Assembly (NCBI GenBank): GCA_003550625.1 | Contig: PUKU01000098.1 | Span: forward strand, 1-14,845 | Length of the DNA: 14,845 nucleotides | Source: Candidatus Aenigmatarchaeota archaeon | GTDB lineage: Archaea; Aenigmatarchaeota; Aenigmatarchaeia; PWEA01 | Reading direction: 5' to 3' | Shown: positions 14,401 through 14,845 of the stretch, piece by piece | Layout: the number at the start of each line of letters is the position of its first letter | Position numbering within the stretch: the first letter of the stretch is position 1 | Made by a program: the position numbers and the translations under genes | The notes under the pieces: generated by a model | Databases searched by the model: none | Told to the model about the DNA's origin: nothing | What the model saw: only the letters and a program-made list of their open reading frames with translations

Positions 14401-14845
14401 GGGACCTGGACTCCAGGACTTGACATATGATGATAACTTCAATTTCGCAGATGACGATGGCAACAAAAATACATGGACTATGACCTTGAGGCACAATATT
14501 GATGGTAGAGGTGTTGATAGCATAGTTATTGATGCTACAGAAATTGAATATGTTCTAGCGTGGCCTGATGATGATCCTACGATGTTGGACCCTACAGCAG
14601 AGACAGTTGATGGTGAGACTACTGGTGGCTGGGGTGAAACGTGGAACTTTTCTACTTCTGTTATAGATCCAAACAGCCATGATGTAACTGTTAGTGCCGA
14701 GGTACAGGACCCGGCGACAGATGAGTGGAGACTGATAGATGAAACAACGGTTTCACCAGGGCCCACTGAAGATGAAGCTGCATATGTTGAGTTCTTACAT
14801 GATGATTTTGATGAAGACGACATCAATCCGGGTTGGGACGTAAGG
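11435..14845 (+). CDS. Large membrane-anchored surface protein with Ig-like domains, 3' end outside the window
   Basis: 1137 codons are visible and the frame is open at the right edge. Hydrophobic segments lie at about 16-33, 36-51 and 60-81, followed by ITGYVVGD at 85-92. Outside are a beta domain (about 100-190), two tandem Ig-like repeats (198-290 and 296-388), a carboxypeptidase-regulatory or SpaA-like domain (about 394-487) and a core (about 490-860). The core contains FNWGLISINTEKSIYEPDEE (638-657), resembling MG-type domains of giant DPANN surface proteins as I remember them. The rest is a cysteine-bearing module. It has many NxS/T sequons and no cysteine before residue 865. The ATG overlaps the preceding gene and GGTGA lies 6 bases upstream, so translation is coupled. 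Role inferred: cell-surface adhesin or S-layer-associated protein. Confidence 0.88.
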   Translation, partial: MINILFDLRENKVTGTFGIFVSVSLIPIFLLLAGPIFTFLPLGILIGGIIFQEKVSEDGQILALVSMILVFLTTITVVMAYTGSITGYVVGDEDVEVEKIEERIEVWADTELEIEQKDRKIEVQLLLDDNTPLEGQEIQFYVGEEELTETTRSEGTATLEINETGTLEAEFPGNESKYLNPSEASLEVEEDKETEEEPSFLTVETDQEEYDENETVEITGEVLDNGTEADTTINIDINYDGTSVYSNTTNATQGEYKHELTANFEDKGEYEVQVDALDLSNTTEFKYITLEEKEPEETYLTLGTDRNEYSEDENIEVKGDLVLNGTAANETVGLEVQFNDSVVYYTNTTTEDGQYEEEILADFEEEGEYKVKASHSDLTNATDFEYKKEDSWRESSLGLVVEEKNAYITLTSEDESLGGQDVELSKEGDLLATLKTDDRGEAVYEKVPEGEYKLKAKYDGNETLGVKGSEEKVRVEVEVEEVTEEKLTEVHSEEGLREYRAVAPPGQPADFEIPAADRAFEVRSERAAFGMDENPRFEVQRPVEHHVSVEGEGVGHERRQEVAQVIVPPGQEARITVEEESPEVEFEVIDSAWEPQDIDFEIVETEDGYEVELENPRKMRAGRYGLVSRYNPEEVYWFNWGLISINTEKSIYEPDEEARVDMVVLDEGGYLVEGAYVQLNVTDPEGEKTTFSTEEGTVEETDRGIYTAIFPDTNNIGEYNLSAAMEDDGINATMDSFFEVREDHEFDIARDTQLTLDPQIDPLTADITIEPRGDYEAEVVREYLPSNFTITDAGGAEVTEEDGEKVLEWDEPDEEVSYTAEVPEVWPYLYRLGEVEVDYKADGKMETFTEARQWQLAVDPEVFECTVDGDPNYLCQREEDSVSWSESYEAGDGGERDWQEWTPEVEECEGPDELCFFHNMTQTHRFFPADDLDGWCGFLGIRNLDGTRYEFIQAEDDGSDPYLPDGSFASDSDYTYQEGAFDGCDWNTKGPGLQDLTYDDNFNFADDDGNKNTWTMTLRHNIDGRGVDSIVIDATEIEYVLAWPDDDPTMLDPTAETVDGETTGGWGETWNFSTSVIDPNSHDVTVSAEVQDPATDEWRLIDETTVSPGPTEDEAAYVEFLHDDFDEDDINPGWDVR
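12026..12598 (+). repeat. Tandem Ig-like domain pair in the large surface protein
   Basis: Two units of about 93 residues (198-290 and 296-388) align throughout: (F/Y)LT(V/L)xTDxxEY, then a GE/GD strand, NGT, a sequon-rich NTT turn, GxYxxE, an FEExGEY strand and a closing NTT/NAT xFxY. This is an intragenic duplication of a macroglobulin- or invasin-like Ig domain, diverged at DNA level. Confidence 0.8.
14020..14845 (+). other. Cysteine-bearing distal module with shifted codon use
   Basis: From about residue 863 the large protein gains six cysteines (865, 875, 908, 915, 936, 984), none being present earlier. Aspartate changes from mostly GAC to mostly GAT. The text is rich in D, W and G (for example DLDGWCGF and TYDDNFNF). 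Three disulfides are possible. A Trp- and Asp-rich beta module binding a ligand or calcium is a guess. The end of the module is outside the window. Confidence 0.6.

Noticed and set aside
10902..14826. Minus-strand frames on the right side, such as 10902-11378, 11854-12144 and 14362-14826
   Set aside because: They are antisense to the two plus-strand surface-protein genes and are low-complexity serine-rich, as expected opposite acidic genes.
1..14845. tRNA, rRNA, insertion sequences and transposases
   Set aside because: I read both strands for tRNA-like stems, conserved rRNA segments and terminal inverted repeats and saw none I could support.

Overview
The window looks like DNA of an archaeon, probably a DPANN-type and possibly halophilic lineage such as Nanohaloarchaeota. 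The reasons are strong GGAGGTGA Shine-Dalgarno sites, TATA-like boxes with at least one apparently leaderless gene, a pyrimidine-rich terminator, arginine encoded mainly by AGA/AGG with frequent ATA isoleucine, and very acidic exported proteins. The lineage is inferred from style only; there is no rRNA, tRNA or universal marker gene here.

Left part (1-7059, minus strand): one uninterrupted reading frame of at least 2353 codons that runs off the left edge. It encodes an exported giant protein with a signal peptide, an N-terminal beta domain, two fibronectin-III-like domains, a first array of 40-residue repeats, a block of beta domains, and a second array of about 30 repeats still running at the edge. 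Every apparent plus-strand ORF in this region is antisense shadow.

Middle part (7295-10664, minus strand): a compact cassette. In transcription order it has a winged-helix protein (TTG start), a membrane protein with an HELGH zinc-protease motif, a 27-codon membrane peptide, a 138-residue two-helix membrane protein, a 68-residue membrane protein, and a 203-residue membrane-anchored protein whose outer domain resembles phage tail-associated beta domains. A terminator follows. A separate gene then encodes a zinc ribbon joined to a membrane segment and a truncated copy of the start of the 203-residue protein. The first five genes are overlapping or tightly packed. A regulator, a membrane protease and exported products suggest one controlled cell-surface or envelope system, but no member has a function proved by sequence alone.

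Right part (10966-14845, plus strand): a two-gene operon, divergent from the cassette, with an 8-base overlap. The first gene encodes a small secreted, sequon-rich protein with an Ig-like domain. The second encodes a large surface protein open at the right edge (1137 residues visible) with N-terminal membrane segments, tandem Ig-like domains, an MG-like core and a cysteine-bearing distal module with different codon use.

The window therefore holds two large surface proteins flanking a regulator/protease/membrane cassette, consistent with an accessory cell-surface or cell-contact locus. No mobile element, CRISPR array, tRNA or rRNA was seen.
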